Positions 6,139 through 7,053 of a stretch of 7,053 bases of DNA are shown here, piece after piece (the stretch's first letter is position 1; every line of letters starts with the position of its first letter). Where the stretch lies: contig CAURMH010000062.1 in the NCBI GenBank assembly GCA_963525745.1, positions 1-7,053 of the forward strand. The letters run 5' to 3'. The DNA comes from CAURMH01 sp963525745. Its GTDB lineage: Bacteria; Pseudomonadota; Gammaproteobacteria; Enterobacterales; Pasteurellaceae. The notes beneath the pieces were generated by a model. That model was not told the origin of the DNA. It saw only the letters and a program-made list of their open reading frames with translations, and ran no database searches. Made by a program: the position numbers and the translations under genes.

Positions 6139-6158
6139 CAAATTTGAGCGCATTTTTT
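6133..6158 (+). terminator. Possible weak terminator or attenuator between aspS and the next gene
   Basis: The 20 bases 6133-6152 are palindromic except for one G-G mismatch pair: TGCG pairs with CGCA and TCA with TGA. Six Ts (6153-6158) follow. The T run touches the ribosome site of the next gene, so partial termination after aspS with some read-through is plausible. The helix is interrupted, which lowers confidence. Confidence 0.4.
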
Positions 6159-6163
6159 AGGAG
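6158..6163 (+). promoter_or_regulatory. Ribosome binding site deciding the start of the tail-anchored protein gene
   Basis: TAGGAG lies 5 bases before ATG 6169. The alternative GTG at 6163-6165 shares its first base with this site and so is unlikely to be the start. Confidence 0.7.
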
Positions 6164-6168
6164 TGACA

Positions 6169-6690
6169 ATGCCGGTTTTTCATTTAGACGTTGAAGACTT
6201 ACAGCCGATTATAGACATCATAGAGGATGGATTTTTTAATAAGCCTGAACCGAGTGGAGTGGCGCATTATGATCTTGATAGTGCAATTTATAGTGCTCAC
6301 GCTTATGGCGAAGCAATAGAGGAATTGGCAGATCCTGATGTCATTATGGATGCGTGGGATTTTCGACGTTTAGTCGAGCAGTTAATAGAGGGATATCATG
6401 CTTTATGGGAGCGACCTTTTCCTGACGGTTTAGAGGAAGGGCAGTATCTTTTTTCCGCAATGATGGAAAAACCACTAAAGGTTTTACTAAAAAATTTAAA
6501 ATCAATTTTAAAAAATCAAGATTATGATGATAGTAAGCCATTGATATATGTTGATGCGGAGAGAGAGGCTGATGCATTTAATCATTGGCTCGAGCAAAAA
6601 AGAAGAAATCCAAATTTTCTTCATAAATCAATGGATTGGTCTCTTGTAATAGCAGCCGGATTATTTGGATATTGGCTAGGTCATCGTTAA
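6169..6690 (+). CDS. Uncharacterised acidic protein with C-terminal membrane tail
   Basis: I do not recognise this family. The 173-residue product is rich in Asp and Glu over its first 100 residues (for example DVEDLQPIIDIIED, 7-20, and AIEELADPDVIMDAWD, 49-64). A more basic helical stretch follows (about 101-116), then a single hydrophobic segment WSLVIAAGLFGYWLG (157-171) that leaves only two residues, HR. That pattern suggests a tail-anchored inner-membrane protein with a cytoplasmic N-terminal domain. The frame opens with a GTG at 6163, but this overlaps the ribosome site TAGGAG (6158-6163); ATG 6169, five bases beyond it, is the better start. It lies 60 bases after aspS with no clear promoter, so it is probably co-transcribed at a reduced level. 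Its codon use is more AT-rich than that of aspS. A strong terminator ends the unit. Confidence 0.85.
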   Translation: MPVFHLDVEDLQPIIDIIEDGFFNKPEPSGVAHYDLDSAIYSAHAYGEAIEELADPDVIMDAWDFRRLVEQLIEGYHALWERPFPDGLEEGQYLFSAMMEKPLKVLLKNLKSILKNQDYDDSKPLIYVDAEREADAFNHWLEQKRRNPNFLHKSMDWSLVIAAGLFGYWLGHR

Positions 6691-6696
6691 CTTTGG

Positions 6697-6739
6697 AGTG
6701 CGGTCAAAAACATCGGTGTTTTTGACCGCACTTTTTTTT
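6697..6739 (+). terminator. Strong rho-independent terminator built from inverted uptake signals
   Basis: A perfect 16-base-pair stem (6697-6712 with 6717-6732) is closed by a TCGG tetraloop and followed by seven Ts (6733-6739). The right arm and following T contain an exact minus-strand USS (6725-6733); the left arm holds the same core with one mismatch at its first base (6696-6704). It begins 7 bases past the stop codon and ends the aspS-downstream unit. Confidence 0.95.
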
Positions 6740-6944
6740 GAGAAAAATTTTATTGACTAAAATAAATCTCTTTTGTAGTAAATATTCATGTCATTAAGTA
6801 TTTATTTGAAACTATCTCCTGAAAATTTGTGTTTTTTAGAATTTTATATTTCATAATGTTTATTGTGGCTTGTTTTCGTTCTTTACTCTAGATAAAAATT
6901 CTATTATAAATATGCCCTTTCCATAACTAAAAAAGAGAAACCTT
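6740..6944. other. AT-rich intergenic leader region of the Nramp-family gene
   Basis: About 200 bases with no reading frame of note. Apart from the promoter near its right end, it holds a TTGACT hexamer (6753-6758) whose 17-base-spaced partner TAGTAA is poor. I see no named metal-regulator box (Fur, MntR) that I would defend. Confidence 0.5.
6882..6910 (+). promoter_or_regulatory. Likely promoter of the Nramp-family gene
   Basis: TTTACT (6882-6887, 4 of 6) and TATAAA (6905-6910, 5 of 6) are separated by 17 bases. The predicted start is near 6917, giving a leader of about 28 bases with a weak ribosome site, GAGA (6935-6938). Confidence 0.55.
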
Positions 6945-7053
6945 ATGAGTGAACCAGTAAATCAAACAGAAAAATCCACCTGGGCAAGTAAATTTGCCGC
7001 CTTAGGTCCCGGAATCGTCATGGCATCTGCTGCCGTTGGCGGTTCGCACATTA
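6945..7053 (+). CDS. Nramp-family metal transporter, N-terminal fragment (runs off the window)
   Basis: Only 36 codons are visible. A short polar N-terminus, MSEPVNQTEKSTWASKFAA, leads into LGPGIVMASAAVGGSHI (20-36), which matches the start of transmembrane helix 1 in Nramp-type transporters: the LGPG block is shared with MntH-like proteins. Canonical members carry DPGN in this helix, whose Asp and Asn bind manganese or iron. Here the aligned positions read GGSH. That places the protein in a divergent Nramp-related branch whose substrate cannot be assumed to be Mn or Fe. It is expected to be an inner-membrane transporter with its own promoter. The call rests on a short stretch, so the family is likely but the subfamily uncertain. 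Confidence 0.7.
   Translation, partial: MSEPVNQTEKSTWASKFAALGPGIVMASAAVGGSHI

Noticed and set aside
4974..6169. Four minus-strand frames of 77-128 codons opposite aspS
   Set aside because: All are antisense to a highly conserved, codon-biased gene and show no protein family features or start signals.
1..7053. CRISPR array, tRNA or rRNA gene, toxin-antitoxin pair, or phage module
   Set aside because: No regularly spaced repeats, tRNA cloverleaf or rRNA segments, paired small toxin-like genes, or phage structural or integrase genes could be seen.

Overview
The window looks like chromosomal DNA from a member of the Pasteurellaceae. The main evidence is the 9-base DNA uptake signal AAGTGCGGT of the Haemophilus influenzae type, found in eight exact copies on both strands, with three further one-mismatch copies. 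The encoded MetK, CmoA and AspRS are also close to gammaproteobacterial homologues. The uptake signal points to the H. influenzae / Pasteurella / Aggregatibacter / Mannheimia (Basfia) succiniciproducens branch. I cannot name a species from sequence alone.

Layout from left to right. Bases 1-50 hold an imperfect inverted repeat that resembles insertion-sequence ends. Next is a leftward sodium:bile-acid-symporter-family (BASS) transporter (89-1033). A divergent intergenic region with a clear MetJ operator leads into metK (1238-2389, S-adenosylmethionine synthetase). metK is closed by a hairpin made from two inverted uptake signals, and then comes a small predicted lipoprotein gene of unknown function (2529-3056). 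Bases 3057-3464 hold no confident gene. They contain a plausible terminator, a leftward reading frame broken by two stop codons, and a second hairpin that shares a 14-base tail with the one at the window start. Leftward cmoA (3465-4190) and rightward aspS (4342-6108) diverge from a shared promoter region. Downstream of aspS is an unrecognised gene for an acidic protein with a C-terminal hydrophobic tail (6169-6690), followed by a very strong terminator built from inverted uptake signals. The window ends inside the start of an Nramp-family metal transporter gene (from 6945).

How the genes relate. metK makes S-adenosylmethionine (SAM). CmoA converts SAM to carboxy-SAM for wobble-uridine modification of tRNA, and AspRS charges tRNA-Asp, so the centre of the window serves SAM and tRNA metabolism. 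The two transporters at the edges are separate units. Most of the window is ordinary core genome. The points that reward a second look are the MetJ boxes, the Nramp-like protein with GGSH where the family normally has DPGN, the paired hairpins with the broken reading frame beside one of them, and two uncharacterised envelope-type proteins. I found no convincing new multi-gene system.
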